A stretch of 64,000 nucleotides of DNA. Origin: Liquidambar formosana (taxonomy: Eukaryota; Streptophyta; Magnoliopsida; Saxifragales; Altingiaceae). Below the pieces are notes generated by a model. That model made no database searches and was not told where the DNA came from. It saw nothing but the letters and a program-made list of their open reading frames with translations. This document shows, piece by piece, positions 50,530-64,000 of this stretch. The position numbers and the translations under genes are program-made. The stretch covers positions 33,872,371 through 33,936,370 of the forward strand of contig CM077823.1 in the NCBI GenBank assembly GCA_039720395.1, given 5' to 3'. Position 1 is the first letter of the stretch. The number at the start of each line of letters is the position of its first letter.

Positions 50530-52289
50530 ATACAGAAGAGTATACACCGGTACAGAATCATCTTACCAAAGTACCAATACTAGGTGGTAACAAAATCGTC
50601 AATACTGTGGCTTATAAAACATTACCTAGATTCAAGAACAGTGACATTGCCTGTGTCAATTGTGGACAGAATGAGGAAGAAGAGAGATGATATGAGTACT
50701 CCATCCAAACTAATATAGCATACCAAGATGCAAAGTATAGCTATCTTACTTCGAAAATTGATTCAACTACTAAATTTCTTGAAGAACAAACCAAATGCAA
50801 CTAAGCATTGCAATCATTTATCACAAGCCTCAACTAGCTTAAGATCCCAACCAATAATACCCCATTCACAAAAGATAAATAAATAAATAACATACAACTG
50901 CGAACCCTTGGACTCCAAAATCCCACCATTTGATAAATTTCAAGGCTAAGCCTAGAACGAAATCCAAAAGTGCCAATGTGCATATCCAGAAACCACATGA
51001 TTATATCGCCAAAGGGAATACGCCGCACCTAAAATCATCCCAAGTGCTGCTAATGTGTCTACTAAGCTATTTCTTTGGAAAGCTCCTACTGAGATGGGAA
51101 ATTCCCCGATAAAGCAAAGTTGCTAGTACCAAGTGGAAGAGAAGTAAATGGTAGGGAGATTTAGCATGGTGCTCCCTTTACCTCCGTAATAACTAAAAAG
51201 TCGAGTCTTACATGGGCCGTATAAAACACCAACACATAAAACTACAATAATACATCAATCTACCATAGAAATTTTTGCCAAACAAAAAACAGAATACGCC
51301 ATGAAGAGACATGAAAAAATACAAGAGAGCACACCATCAATATTTTTTTCTAACAAGGCAGGACAACAAATGGACAAATTTCATAAATTCAAACCTAAAA
51401 TTCCTAAAATTTTATTGCGATAAAAAACTAAACATTTTTTTTTATGTAAAATGTATTGAAACTATAAAAAGGCTCAAAACCTGTACACGAGTCATACAAA
51501 ACAAAAAGAAAAAAAAAATACAAGGCAAGAGAATTCACAAAAAAAAAAAAAAAAGGGCAGCCAATTCGAAGTTATCAAAAGGCACTGATCCTTTCCAAAC
51601 AAAAAGATTCCCAATTCAATCTGTCTTTAAATTTATGGTGGACATTTCAACCCTCTGAAATTTTCTCCTATTTCTCTCTTTCAAAAGAGTTCAAAAAACA
51701 AAATGGGACACCATTCTCCAAACTAAAAGATATCCTCGATGGCAGAACTAATCCTCCAACTCTCAGCCTAGTAGTATAAATCCACAAAAGGGAAAACCAC
51801 GACAATCACAACCCTAATGGAAGATAAGTCCCTAATAACTTCCATAGAAATTTACACCACACAAACCACAGTGAACTCTGATACAGCAATCCAAACCACT
51901 AGAACCAAGGAAGAATCTACCATGAACAAATATCCTCTCTGTACCCTCTGACTGTCTTCCACTCTTCCTCTTCACATAAAGTTTTACATACACATATATA
52001 CACACACGTGCACGCGCACGCGCACATCCCACAAACATTAATATATCCACAAAATGTTAAACAGCCAAAGAATATTATTTAAAAGAAAAAAATGTGAAAA
52101 CAACAAGATCAAAAGTAGCACAAGAAAATTTTAACTAGCTGAAAATATATTGATGTTGAACGAGAACAACACCCATACTACACAAAGTCAAAAACTATAA
52201 AGGCCCTAATCTCAAATCACCTTAATTATTAAAACCCATTAGCATCCAGGTTCTAACTACCAAAACACATAAGGATCTCTCCATTTTTA
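48331..52289. other. Intergenic DNA, no gene seen
   Basis: AT-rich with A and T homopolymers (49278-49303, 50499-50527), a GA run (about 49880-49910) and a CACGCGCACGCGCAC patch at about 52009-52023. None of its short open frames shows a family motif. Confidence 0.45.
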
Positions 52290-52400
52290 CCCCCGTATCC
52301 TTCTGACAGTACAACTTCTGGAAACCACTACGAATACCTAAACCAGTAAACTTCTAAGACTCACACTGCCTCGAACCAGAAACAAGCATAGTCCTACACT
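52290..52400 (-). pseudogene. Decayed fragment of the RPS16 3' end
   Basis: Read on the minus strand, CTTGTTTCTGGTTCGAGG, AAGAAGTTTACTGGT-like and GGTTTCCAGAAGTTGTAC words line up in order with the end of the RPS16 coding region at 53747-53840. Frame and stop are lost. It lies about 1.4 kb downstream of the intact gene. Confidence 0.6.
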
Positions 52401-53271
52401 CCTAAAACACCTCTAACCAATATGAAACATGTTATTATATCCAAATATTTTACCAAAAATGTTATTGTATCCAAATGAACATACACCACCCTTGACACAG
52501 GACACCAACTAAAAAATAAAATAAAATAAAACATGAGCATAATAAGGAATAAAAAAAAGGCTTTAAATCCCAAACTTAAACCATTTTACATTATTCTAAT
52601 ATCCACCAAAACAAAGTTACTACACAAATTATGAAGTCCCCCAGAATTTTCTCAAAACACCAAAATTATATATATATATAAGAGACATAATGATGTGAAT
52701 TGCCCCATTGGATGGGTCGACACCATTTTATAAGCAACAGGCGGGACCATGTATTGATCAAGACCATTGTGAAATATTAATAAGAAAATGTACTTAGGCT
52801 TACTAGACCAACTTCAAGGATATGTTAAAAAACACATCTCAGCAAGTCTGAAGAGCAAAAGCAAAATTTAATTAACGAGCAGTTTAACACCTCCCTTGTC
52901 ATCGTATCACACAAAGGGGCTGCCTGAATCACTACTCGATTAACCAGACACAATACAAAAGCCAATTGTATGTGTATATATACATACACACACACAAATA
53001 AATGTATGAGTAATCAAAAATAAAATGTACAAGCTTTACAAAAGGTAGCTATTGGTAGAGTTAGTGAAAGCTAAAGTAAGGTTGAATGTAGGGAGCTGCA
53101 TTCATCTCTATTGAAAGATCTAGATAATTACAAGGACCAACCATTGCATATAAAATAAGGTAGCCCCATCAAATTTGATGGGGCAGCACCTCCATCATCG
53201 ATTGTCTCATTATAAAGGCCCATTACTGCGTTACTGGTCCTACATTACCCAGAACATTAAACTTAAAACAT
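52401..53271. other. Spacer between RPS16 fragments
   Basis: Mostly A-rich, non-coding; may be old duplicated RPS16 3' UTR. A TA run is at about 52668-52681. Confidence 0.35.
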
Positions 53272-53352
53272 AATAAAGCAAATTAACACTCACCAACAAC
53301 GGTTCTACCTCTAGAAGCTGGCACGAGCACCATTGCGCCACTAACACCGAGC
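53272..53352 (-). pseudogene. Second decayed fragment of the RPS16 3' end
   Basis: On the minus strand GGTGCTCGTGCCAGCTTC, ACCGTTG and GTTAATTTGCTTTATTATG match the last codons and first 3' UTR bases of RPS16 (GGTGCTCGTGCTAGGTTC, ACCGTTGA, GTTGAATTTGCTTTTACTG). The frame is broken and it is about 400 bases from the intact gene. Confidence 0.7.
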
Positions 53353-53746
53353 TCCAAATGCCAAAACAAACAAAACCCATAAACATCCTAGGCCTAGCCT
53401 TATTTACCAAAATCCTTACACTCAAACAACAAAATAACACAAAATCTATCAATACAAGATGCCACGAAAAAAGATACGCAACCCAAAAATAAAAAGGGAA
53501 ATGTCAAAACACAAAAGCATACTGCTCACTGTTATAATGAAATGAAAATTGCATTAAATCACCAGCTTTCAAGTACCTAAAGCATACTGATATTGCGCAA
53601 AAACAAGATACTAGAAGACCTATAAAGTCTCAAAAACATTTCTCAAAAGTCAAAACATAGAATTATAAGAACCCATTACAGGTCTTTCCAATAGCAATAA
53701 CATAAAAACCTGAAAACACAGTAAAAGCAAATTCAACACCTCTCCT

Positions 53747-54184
53747 TCAACGGTACGATTTCTGGAACCTAGCACGAGCACCACGACCACCGAACTTCTT
53801 GGGCTCGCACCGTCTCGGATCAGCAACAAGCAAGGTACGATCGTACCTGACCAGAATGTCCTTGATCTCCTTCTTGCTCTGCTCATCGACGTACTTCTGG
53901 TAGAAGGCGACGAGGGCCTTGGCGATGCTCTGACGGATTGCGTAGATCTGGGAGGTGTGACCACCGCCCTTGACGCGGATCCTCATGTCGACGCCGGCGA
54001 AGCGGTGGCGACCGAGGAGGAGGATGGGCTCGTACGCCTTGTAACGGAGGATCTCCGGCTCGACCAGCTCGATGGGGCAGCCGTTGATCTTGATCAAGCC
54101 GCGGCCGTTTTTGCAGTAGGTGACGGCGACGGCCGTTTTCTTGCGGCCGAAGCACTGTACGGACTGGATGGGTGCAGTCGCCAT
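53747..54184 (-). CDS. RPS16: Cytosolic 40S ribosomal protein S16 (uS9), intronless
   Basis: One uninterrupted exon encodes 145 aa, the normal length for plant RPS16. The start [20 protein letters not shown], the [19 protein letters not shown] core and the C-terminal RARFQKSYR are diagnostic of eukaryotic uS9. This protein sits in the head of the small subunit, and its C-terminal tail reaches the P-site tRNA, so the intact tail argues for function. Codon use is GC-rich compared with the surroundings, as expected for a highly expressed gene. Two other frames are open across parts of the same region; they are shadows. Confidence 0.97.
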   Translation of the reverse strand: MATAPIQSVQCFGRKKTAVAVTYCKNGRGLIKINGCPIELVEPEILRYKAYEPILLLGRHRFAGVDMRIRVKGGGHTSQIYAIRQSIAKALVAFYQKYVDEQSKKEIKDILVRYDRTLLVADPRRCEPKKFGGRGARARFQKSYR

Positions 54185-54420
54185 TGTTAGGGTTTGGCGG
54201 AGGTTGCTCGATTGAAGTGCTCTGCGAGAGAGAGAAAACCCTAGCCCTATAGAGTGAGAAAATGTTGAAGTGTGAGATATAAACGATTATATTAGGGTTT
54301 TGGAGAGGAATGAAAATGCCCTTGGTATTTTCAAGAACTACAAACATGCCGCAATTGCGACTTCATAAACTTGGGCCTGGCCCGGCCCGGCCCGGCCCTA
54401 TGAGTTCGGCTCCATCCTCT
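54185..54420 (-). promoter_or_regulatory. RPS16 leader and promoter with telo-box and site II-like motifs
   Basis: A telo-box (AAACCCTAG on the plus strand) is at 54236-54244, with a second AGGGTTT motif near 54293. Upstream, TGGGCC-type motifs with tandem CCCGG repeats occur at 54374-54400. Telo-boxes paired with site II (TGGGCY) elements are typical of plant ribosomal protein gene promoters and drive expression in dividing cells. Confidence 0.7.
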
Positions 54421-55327
54421 GGTTGACTGTGTGTGTTGCAATTTGGTTAATTGCATCATACCCTGTCACTTGAGACATTATCTAATACGAAAAACATATC
54501 AACACCCAAGGCACATTCACATGATTGAATATACTTGTGGTTTTTTGTCCATTAAATGGTGTACAATGGGTTTTGATTAAAGTCAAATACGATTACAACA
54601 TGTTTTAATTAAGTAATGGATCTAATCATAAATTGTAAGGGGTATTTGTCGTAGTCAAGCAATTTCCGAACAAGGGCTAGGAGGTGGCTGTTTTTCCAAA
54701 ACAAAATTTTGAAATAATGAGTTGTTTCTTTATACAAAAGAGTGTATAGAATTAGAGGTGAAAGACCTAAGACAAAGACCACTAGGGCTAGCTTAGTGGT
54801 GAGAGAGAGTGGGACAAAAGGTAGGATTAAAATAAGTTTGGGATTCAAACCCTTCTAAAAAATAAAAAAGAAAAAGAAAAAAAAGACTAAGGCCCACACT
54901 AGATGTATAGAACCATAGATGGGTAGTAGCAAGGAGCCAAGGAAGTTTTGGTCTTGTCTTGGTATTGGGTAGACTGAGCTTGCCAGCAAGTCTGGTCTAG
55001 CCGTTGGGCCATGGCAAATTTAGCCATTCTCAACCGGAGACTTTACTCCTCTTGGGTCACGTCAAATTAAGCACAACAGCTTAGTAATAGGTGAATCAAG
55101 CAGACAAAGCGGAAAACTGTATTGGGAATGGCTCTGGGCTAGAGTGCGACTGTTGATCTATGAGATTTTGAGAATGGAAGGGTTAATCTCTGAAATTTTG
55201 GCAAATGGACAACCAGGCTTTCGATTGAGAATGGAAACAATTGATCACATTCGTTTAGAGTGCGACTATTAATCTATGAAATTTTGGCAAGAAATTGCTC
55301 CTTTGATTTCCTTAGACCAAACCCAAC
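54421..55327. other. Intergenic DNA, nothing recognised
   Basis: A short internal repeat around AGTGCGACT and ATCTATGA (55140-55285) is the only structure seen. Confidence 0.4.
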
Positions 55328-55440
55328 CCATTGGGAAATAGTGCCTGCCAATTTTAATTACAGTATTAATCATTCTTAGTTAAGTTAGTAGACATTTATT
55401 ACGAAATTAGTAGTAATTTGTATTAAACTGTAAATATTGC
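55328..55440. mobile_element. Diverged MITE, same family as 59986-60145
   Basis: Shares TTAGTTAAGTTAGTAG and TTTATTA with the reverse complement of the element at 59986-60145. Its terminal parts are worn. Confidence 0.5.
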
Positions 55441-55570
55441 CAAAGCAATGTAATTTTATTTTTTTTTTATTCTCTCAGGTTTAACTAAGCATCATATAAA
55501 TCTTGCAGCACAATCATGTGGTTAAATGGGATCCTCCAAAGTCCAGACCCTCCTTAGCCCTTTCTCTAAA

Positions 55571-57043
55571 CTAGTTGGTGCATACGTGCGTTGCACGTGA
55601 ATTTTTTTGAGTTAAATTATTTTTTTTCAACAATGATAATAATTTTTTAAATTTAATAATTTTATTGTGCCTTTGCATAAGATGAAAGTACTTTGATCAC
55701 TCAATCCTTTACTTCTTTTGATATGGTTACTATTTTTTTTTTTCATTATCTTTCCCAAATCATAATGCTTAAAATTATTTTTGAAACTTCATTATACATA
55801 GGTTCTTTAAAGGTTTTGTGAAACTTTTAATGCTGAAACAAAAGGCTCTCTCTTTCACTCTTTGTCTCTTTCTCCAATCAAAACATATTTATGCCATAGT
55901 TGAAAGATTTAATAGCAAATTATTAGTACATTAGTTTTACAAAAATCAAAACCAAGACTTGCGCGCTTTGCAAACCCTACGGACATGACATCCTTTTTTT
56001 CTTATGATATATTATAATCTACACCCCTCCCGTAGATTCATGCCACAAAAGCTAACTCAAGTTCCTAATAAGGCCTACACTACCACCTTTAAAAAATCTA
56101 ATATTTATGGGATTGGGAGGTTCTCATTTTATTTATGAGTAAAATAGTCTTTGATATATATGTATTGGAAAAACATAAAAGAAAATAGATACTCCACACG
56201 GGATCGAAACTAAGACTTACGCAAATCCAAAATTTCTATTGGTCTTTAATTAAAATAATAATATTCTTAATATGTACATGTTTAGGATTTTTTTTTTCTT
56301 TTAAAAATCTGGTATTTATGGGATCAGGATGTTCTCATTTTATTTATGAGCAAATTAGTTTTTGATGATTTTTTTTATTTGGAAAATGATAGGAGAACAC
56401 ACATAGCTTACGTAGGGTTTGAAACCAAAGAAATATATGAATTATAGTTTTGAATATAGTTTCCGTTTCCTTAGAATTCCTATTTGGGTTTGGTTTTATT
56501 TAATTATTATATGAATTATAGTTTCCTTAGAATTCCTATTAAGGTATGTGTTTTATGTTGCTATATTTCCCATATATGCAAAAAGGTAATTGTGTATTTA
56601 AAAATTAAAATAAGGGTATATTAGTCAATCAAAAGTTTTTCTTACATTCATCTTTTTATAGGTAGTATAGATATAGATATAGATATAGATATAGGAATTA
56701 TAATTTCTGTTTCCTTTGAATTCCTATTTGTGTTTTATATATTAAGGTATGTGTTTTAAAATATATTAAGGTATGTGTTTTGACTGTTGTTTTTGAATTA
56801 TAGTTTTATATTCCTATATATTTCTATTTATTATATAAGAATTATAGTTTTCGTTTCCTTTGAATTCCTATTTGTGTTTTATATATTAAGGTATATGTTT
56901 TAGAATTATAGTTTTCATATTGCCATATTTCCTATATATGTAGAAGGGTGGGTAGTTGTGTATTTAAAAATAAAAATAATGGTATATTAGTCAATCAAAA
57001 GTTTTTCTTACATTCATCTTTTTATAGGTAGTATAAATATAGA
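55571..57043 (-). mobile_element. Non-autonomous Helitron
   Basis: Read on the minus strand, it begins TCTATATTTATACTACCTA at 57043 and ends CTAG at 55571, preceded by a hairpin (GTGCAACGCAC). The host bases are A before and T after, the expected AT insertion site. There is no Rep/helicase frame. A second copy of the 5' terminal block (ACTACCTATAAAAAGATGAA and inward) occurs at about 56625-56670, followed by TATAGA repeats, so the element is partly duplicated inside. Confidence 0.7.
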
Positions 57044-59985
57044 TTAAACACATTTGGATCCTCATTTGGAAACCCAGGCATTTTCAGGGCCGGTGGGGTC
57101 TGAATATTATGGGTAGTAGGTAAAGGGTTTTTTCTAGGTGGTTGGGCTACTGTGGTTGCTAAGTTAGGGGCCCTCTCCATGCTGGGTTAATGGATGATTG
57201 GATGCCAAAGCAGCCATTTATTTATTCAGGGCACCCATTGAACATTCTCATTCTCTTTTATTCAATTAATGTGAATTTAAGTAGTGGATGGGAGGTGACA
57301 GGGCCTGCTCATGCGTTGATACTTTAGCAAGGGAGAAATTATACTCTAAATGCAAATTTCTTTCATATTCATATGTGCATAAAAGAATTTGATCACCTTC
57401 CTGCATGTTTGGAACAAATCAGATAGTAGAAAGCCGTGCATGATAGCCATAGGCCCATATGTATGTGCGTGAATGTTATGCATGGTTTTACATTATCTAA
57501 TCTGTCCTAAACAGTGTGGGACGTCCTACAAAACCACGTGTGATTATTATTAGTGTTATTCTTACTAAGCATGATTCTAAGAGGGATAAGCGAAATACAA
57601 TCGTTTTTTAAGTACAAAAAATGGCATCTCTCAAGACTCGAATCTATGTATATAATGTATCTCATCCACCCAATTTTTGGTGTTAATGAATTGCAAGCTT
57701 GCTTGCTTTATAATTGAAACTTCCCAAGTTCTGGCTTGGCTCAATGTCGTTGGTCTAATGTCATGGTCAAGCCAACCTAACCCTTGGGCAAAGCATTGAC
57801 ACCCTACCAAAACAAAATTTCAGTAGTATCTTCCAAATTAAAAGCAAGATCAATGTTTTTCGTGCTTTATCGCCAAAAAAAACTCTAATCTTACCTATGT
57901 GTTTTAATAATTCAATAATTAGCCATATCAGTGTTGCTTAGTAACCCCACCAAATAAATAAATAAATAATAGTAATAAAATTAACCTCATGAGGATAGTC
58001 GAACCCACAATTATCCTACTGTTTGTATTTTTGGCGAAAACAAGTTTAAATTTCAAAATTCAACCTACTAACCCATGTCGCTCATTGCAATTATATAGCC
58101 ATAAATATTGTGCGGCGGTGCTTGCCACCAATTTTAATGATTAATAATAAAAATTAACACGTGTAATATGTATGAATGAATAAGCAATTTTGGATATAGA
58201 GAAAAGGGCGACGAGGCCTAAAATAGGAAGGAATAGGCAAGTTAAAATGCCAAACCTCATCAAATGCTTGGAGGTTGGAGAGGTGAGTAATTTTATATTA
58301 ATTAGGAAAATGTGATTGGACTTTATTTTTTTAGCTGGTGTGTGTATAAGCATTGTATGCCAATAACCTGTTCCTCGAACCACACCTTTCTCCCCCTTTG
58401 AAGCAGGAGGCTTTCATTTAAATTTAGTTTTCTTACCACCATAAAAAAAAAATAATAAAAAAAACATTTAAATTTAGTTTTCTTACCACCATATAAAAAA
58501 AATAATAAAAAAAAGGTCAAAAAAGAAATAATAATAATAATGCTCAGATAAATAACATAAAATGTTCACTATAAGATGGTGGGCCAACTAAAATTGTTGA
58601 TTTAGATTTTTCTTTGTCTATTTTCAATAAGACGGTGCCATATATGTACATGTGGGTCGACGAATGGGTCTTGATTTTCAACACTATGCTTCAAGCGGGT
58701 GAGGGAGCAGCCTTTGTGGACTTGAACATTTTTGACTTGTAGACTTGAAAAATAACCCTTTAAGCTCTAAGCTGCATACTTATTAAATTACAAATAATAC
58801 CTCACTCCTCACACCTTGTCATAGGATTCCACTCCCAACCCACCACTGTGATTGACCCCATGGTTCTTTTTATTTTATTTTATTTTATTTTTTTGCCTAA
58901 GAATAAAAAAAAAAAATTAAAAAAAAAGGAAGAGACTGATGTAGTGCTTTTCTTAAACAAATACCAGTTAAAATTTGTCGGTGGCCTGTGGGATGTGGGG
59001 CAATGGTTCTGCATTTAATTAAGAAATATGAGTCGTTAGAAACGTTTACATCAGCGAATGTGGTTGGTGAGAATGAAAATTGAGGAACAAAAATGACAAT
59101 CAAAATTGAGGATTGAAATCGGTGAAGCAAAATGTGTGATCCCAATTTTAAGTCTTGGCCTTATTTAATTGGATGGCAATCGGAATCGAAATCATCAATG
59201 GGAAAAGGGTAGTGTTTACCATCCTTTGAACCTATTGTTTACCACCTAAAAATCCACCTAAGGGCGATTGTGTTTAATTCGACCAAAGGGCAATTGTGTT
59301 TAATTCGACCAAAGATTGTAAAGAGGCAAATTATCCTTCAGAATCGTTCCAAGGAGGCCGAATATTTATTGAAGTAGTTATGCCATAAAACAGTTATCAA
59401 TTGTACAATCAAGGTAGTTATCAAGATGTGAAATTGTGGCTGAGTTGGAAGTTATTAGATTGTAGGAGAAGCAATTATGACGGAAATTTGAGGAGAAGTT
59501 ATTGCTTGTGTGTATAAAAGCTAAGGAACAATCATTTGAGAAGAACCTTCAATTAATCAAACAAATCAACTCTCAGTGAATTTTATCTTTTTCCTTTTTT
59601 TTGTAAAACTCAAGATTCAAATTCAGAAACATGTGCTTCTTTCTGATCAAAGGCGTGTGCACCCCTTTGTTCATTGTTGTAATTTCAAAAATTGTTAATG
59701 AAATGGCTTTTTCCGTGATAAGCTTTTGTTTTTAATTTCTGTTGTTATTTCGTTTATCTTCTTTGATTGTTACAGAAAAGTCTTTAAACCCATTCAAGAC
59801 AAGGTAAAACTTACAATTCGTCACAAGCTTGTAACTGACACGTTTGCGTGACCAAATCTCCATAATATACTTTTTGGAAGAAACACCTACTCACATATAT
59901 GTTGATTTTATAAGAACGTGAAATTAATTCACAAAAATTAAGAGTAAAGTTTTTATTGTGAACAACATGTCATATCTATAGAAAA
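57044..59985. other. Intergenic DNA with small duplications
   Basis: Includes a direct 50-base-period duplication at 58415-58515 and a 26-base duplication around AATTCGACCAAAGGG (59268-59320). The segment 59270-59780 has TATAAAAG and a run to CAAGCTTG that could be LTR-like, but no ends could be defined. No gene. Confidence 0.4.
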
Positions 59986-60145
59986 AATTTGGGGAAATTT
60001 TAGATTGATCGGCCTATGGGAAAATAATTATAGTTCAGTACAAATTTCTATTAACTTCCTAATAAATACCTACTAACTTAACTAACAATGACTAATACCT
60101 GTAATTATTTGCCCATGGGCCGACCAATCTAAAATTCCCCAAATT
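59986..60145. mobile_element. MITE with TTGGGGAATTTTAGATTG-type inverted ends
   Basis: Inverted repeats of about 45 bases: the left starts TTTGGGGAAATTTTAGATTG, the right on the minus strand TTTGGGGAATTTTAGATTGG, each continuing through CGGCC-ATGGG-AAATAATTA. Interior about 70 bases. Confidence 0.7.
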
Positions 60146-60797
60146 ATTTTAGCATAACAGTTCTTTGGGAAATACCCTGAAACCTTTTCTCCTTTTACAT
60201 AAAAGTGAGAGGTGGAAATGAAATGGCCACAGTTCATTGAACCCTCCTCTAGTCAACAACACGACTCATATAATATGAAAATAAATAAATAAATGATAGG
60301 ACAAATCATGTCGACATGTCCTTTTATTATATTTAAATTAGGTTGGTGGGTGTGAATACGTTCGTTTTGGTTGAATCTGCCATAAAGAGGAAAAATAAAA
60401 CTACTAAGTCCAATGACACACTGAATTTGCCTCACTAAATAACTTACTTTTGAGATCATGGGATAATTTTTGGGTCGGCTTCATAAACTCCTTTTCAAGG
60501 ATCGATCGGTATGAAAATTTGCCCCAAGTGTTAATTAATGTGTCACCGGCAATCTTTTCCACATATAAGATTCAATTAATTAGACGAATCAAGGGTTTGG
60601 GATATGCCGTTTGTTAGGGGAAAGAGATTTATCACAATATCTCGTATGAGCATATATAAGTGCAAAACCTTATCGGAAGAAACTTTTTAGACTTCTTGAA
60701 AAGAAAAATTTTTGGTTCGATTTCTCATTTCTTCTTAAGATTGGTGACTACCTTGACTTATTGAACATCATCAGTGCATGATGTATCAATGTATCAT

Positions 60798-60845
<48 letters not shown>

Positions 60846-61685
60846 AAAGTGGAAAGAATGTGCTGTTTGTTTTGCCATGCCAAGACAGCTAGAAAATGAG
60901 TGCTGAGTGGGCATAACGTCCGTTCTTGTTCACTCTTATCGGTCAGACCAAACATTTATCAATAGATAGAGAAAGGGAAAAACCAAAAACCTTGCAGCCA
61001 CGTCACTCTAAATGGCCACATCATGTCCATGACTTATTCTATACTTTTTACCCAACCATGTAACAACCCAGAGCAAGTGGTTGAGCCGGCTTCTGTCATG
61101 CCCTCATCATCTAAATATAAAACCCTATAATCATTTTATCAATTGACCCTCCCTCGGTAGTGCACATAACATTTTTTTTCTTTTATTTGCTTAGTTTTTA
61201 AAGAGATTCAACCAATAAACCATCCAGTTGTTTTCGGGGAAGTGTACGATTTACGAAAAATCTTACTGTCAGCTTTGTGTGGGTGCGGGTGTGTATTCTC
61301 CTAACATTTGGCAAAAAAAAAAAAAAAAAAAAAAAAAACAACCCTATCCACGTCCTGACTCCATTTGAATACCATTAGACCAGTTTGGCTAAAAAAAATT
61401 ATTAAAAAAAAAAAGAAATAAAGAAAAAAAAGAAATACTATCCACATCCCAACCCATTTGAATACCATTAGACCACAAAACCAGTAATGATCATAATTGA
61501 TGATATTCATTATTTGTTATAATGTAGATAGAGCATGCTCGGTGCTTTAGGAGTTTTGGGTACTATAAACTATAATATTGCCCCCAGGGGGGTGTAACGG
61601 TAATTTACTATCATTATCAAATGTTTAATTTTGGGTAAATTCTAATTAAATTAGACTCCAAAGCATATGCATAACGCGTGTGTCC

Positions 61686-61739
<54 letters not shown>

Positions 61740-62371
61740 AAAATTGAGGGAAAAAAATTAATTCACTTCTAAAAATTTGAGTTTGGGAAAATGAAGAAAA
61801 AACATAATTTTTAAAAAAATTGAGGAAAAAAATTAATTCACTTAAATATTTGAGCTTGGAAATATGGTTATGGAAGAGTTATAGGGTGGCATGACGTGGG
61901 CCAGTTATAAAAGATGCCCTATCCACCTTGCATCTTATATTTTAAATTATTGTTTCGTCTAAGAAATATTAAAAATTAATTCTTACGGGTTTTATGTCTT
62001 AATAGGTAGAATGTCGTGAGTTCATTTCACATTCATAAAAATTAATTCCTATGGTTCTATGCCTTGATAAGTAGAATGTCACAATCCCGAAACAACAGTA
62101 TAAATAAAATGATAAAACCCAGCATATTCCAACAGCAAATCAAATTAAATCATCATCATTAAATAGGTGAACTCTTATTAATCAATTAATCATCCACCGT
62201 CCATTCAAATACAAATACAAATACAAAGGCAAATCTTGACCAAACAAAAAATTACAGATTTTTTTTTCTTTGGCTGGGAATAAAAATTACGTATGCTTCA
62301 CCTTTAGGAGTCACCGGTCAACCATAGTTACAGCCAGCCAGCCAGCCAGCCACACGTACTAGGGGGCAAAG
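60146..62371. other. Intergenic DNA 3' of CCoAOMT
   Basis: TA runs at 60803-60841 and 61700-61734, an A run at 61313-61337, and small local duplications (61340-61480, 61745-61860, 61985-62090). A CAGC tetranucleotide repeat at about 62332-62352 lies in the CCoAOMT 3' UTR. No gene. Confidence 0.5.
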
Positions 62372-63862
<1,491 letters not shown>

Positions 63863-64000
63863 GACTGTAATCTTCTGTTTTGTTTTTTCTTTCTCCCTTT
63901 CCTTTTTCTGCTTTTGAGTCTTTTGCTCACCGTCAACCTGAGGAAGAAAGAGGAAAGCATAGGGGTATATATACGAGGCGAGGGGCCGGTTTGAACCGGT
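63863..64000 (-). promoter_or_regulatory. CCoAOMT leader and TATA box
   Basis: A TATATATA motif at about 63966-63973 (minus strand use) lies about 105 bases upstream of the ATG, with a pyrimidine-rich region (plus strand) between them. Upstream AC elements, if any, are outside the window. Confidence 0.55.

Noticed and set aside
51832..52050. 72-aa minus-strand frame including a CA/CG dinucleotide repeat
   Set aside because: Low-complexity Arg/Ala stretch from the repeat; no protein family evidence.
53650..54347. Additional minus-strand frames with Arg/Pro-rich products over RPS16, and a plus-strand frame
   Set aside because: The uS9 protein frame is complete and diagnostic; the others result from its GC-rich codon use.
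59270..59780. Possible solo LTR
   Set aside because: It has TATA-like and polyadenylation-like stretches but no defined TG...CA ends or target duplication, so it was not called.

Overview
The window is nuclear DNA of a flowering plant, most likely a eudicot. Its genes are split by AT-rich introns with plant-type splice sites, the proteins belong to land-plant families, and the space between genes is full of TA microsatellites, MITEs and LTR-retrotransposon DNA. I cannot name the species.

Layout from left to right. At 1-2485 (minus) is the 5' end of a SUD1/CER9-type RINGv E3 ubiquitin ligase, cut off by the window edge. Repeat-rich DNA fills 2.5-11.5 kb. It holds a long-TIR MITE, a foldback element, a MITE sitting in TA microsatellites, and a complete, apparently recent, non-autonomous LTR retrotransposon at 6356-9163 flanked by a perfect 5-bp target duplication. 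At 13584-19400 (plus) is a five-coding-exon gene for a filament-like plant protein (FPP7 type, 1114 aa). At 20278-24357 (minus) is an eleven-exon gene for a 337-aa plastid protein that I tentatively assign to PAB, a chloroplast ATP synthase assembly factor. Between 26.7 and 47.3 kb are three tandem genes (all minus) for wax ester synthase/diacylglycerol acyltransferases (482, 477 and 469 aa) with the same six-exon layout. At 53747-54184 (minus) is an intronless RPS16 (uS9) gene with decayed fragments of itself downstream. A Helitron-like element lies at 55571-57043. At 62372-63862 (minus) is a complete five-exon caffeoyl-CoA O-methyltransferase gene.

The genes are independent nuclear loci, not an operon, but there are themes. 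SUD1/CER9 tunes cuticle lipid metabolism and the WSD enzymes make wax esters, so both ends of the left half touch surface lipids. CCoAOMT supplies monolignol precursors. From memory, SUD1, PAB and CCoAOMT1 lie within a few loci of each other on Arabidopsis chromosome 4, so the window may keep an old gene order into which FPP, WSD and RPS16 genes and much transposon DNA are interleaved.

All exon joins below were worked out by reading frame, splice dinucleotides and family conservation, and each complete multi-exon gene keeps an open frame across all joins. No transcript data or database search was available. I found no anti-phage, CRISPR or prokaryote-like system. The most unusual items are the tiny-interior LTR element, the microsatellite-dwelling MITE family (one copy split by a Harbinger-type MITE), and a possible in-frame cassette exon in the PAB candidate.
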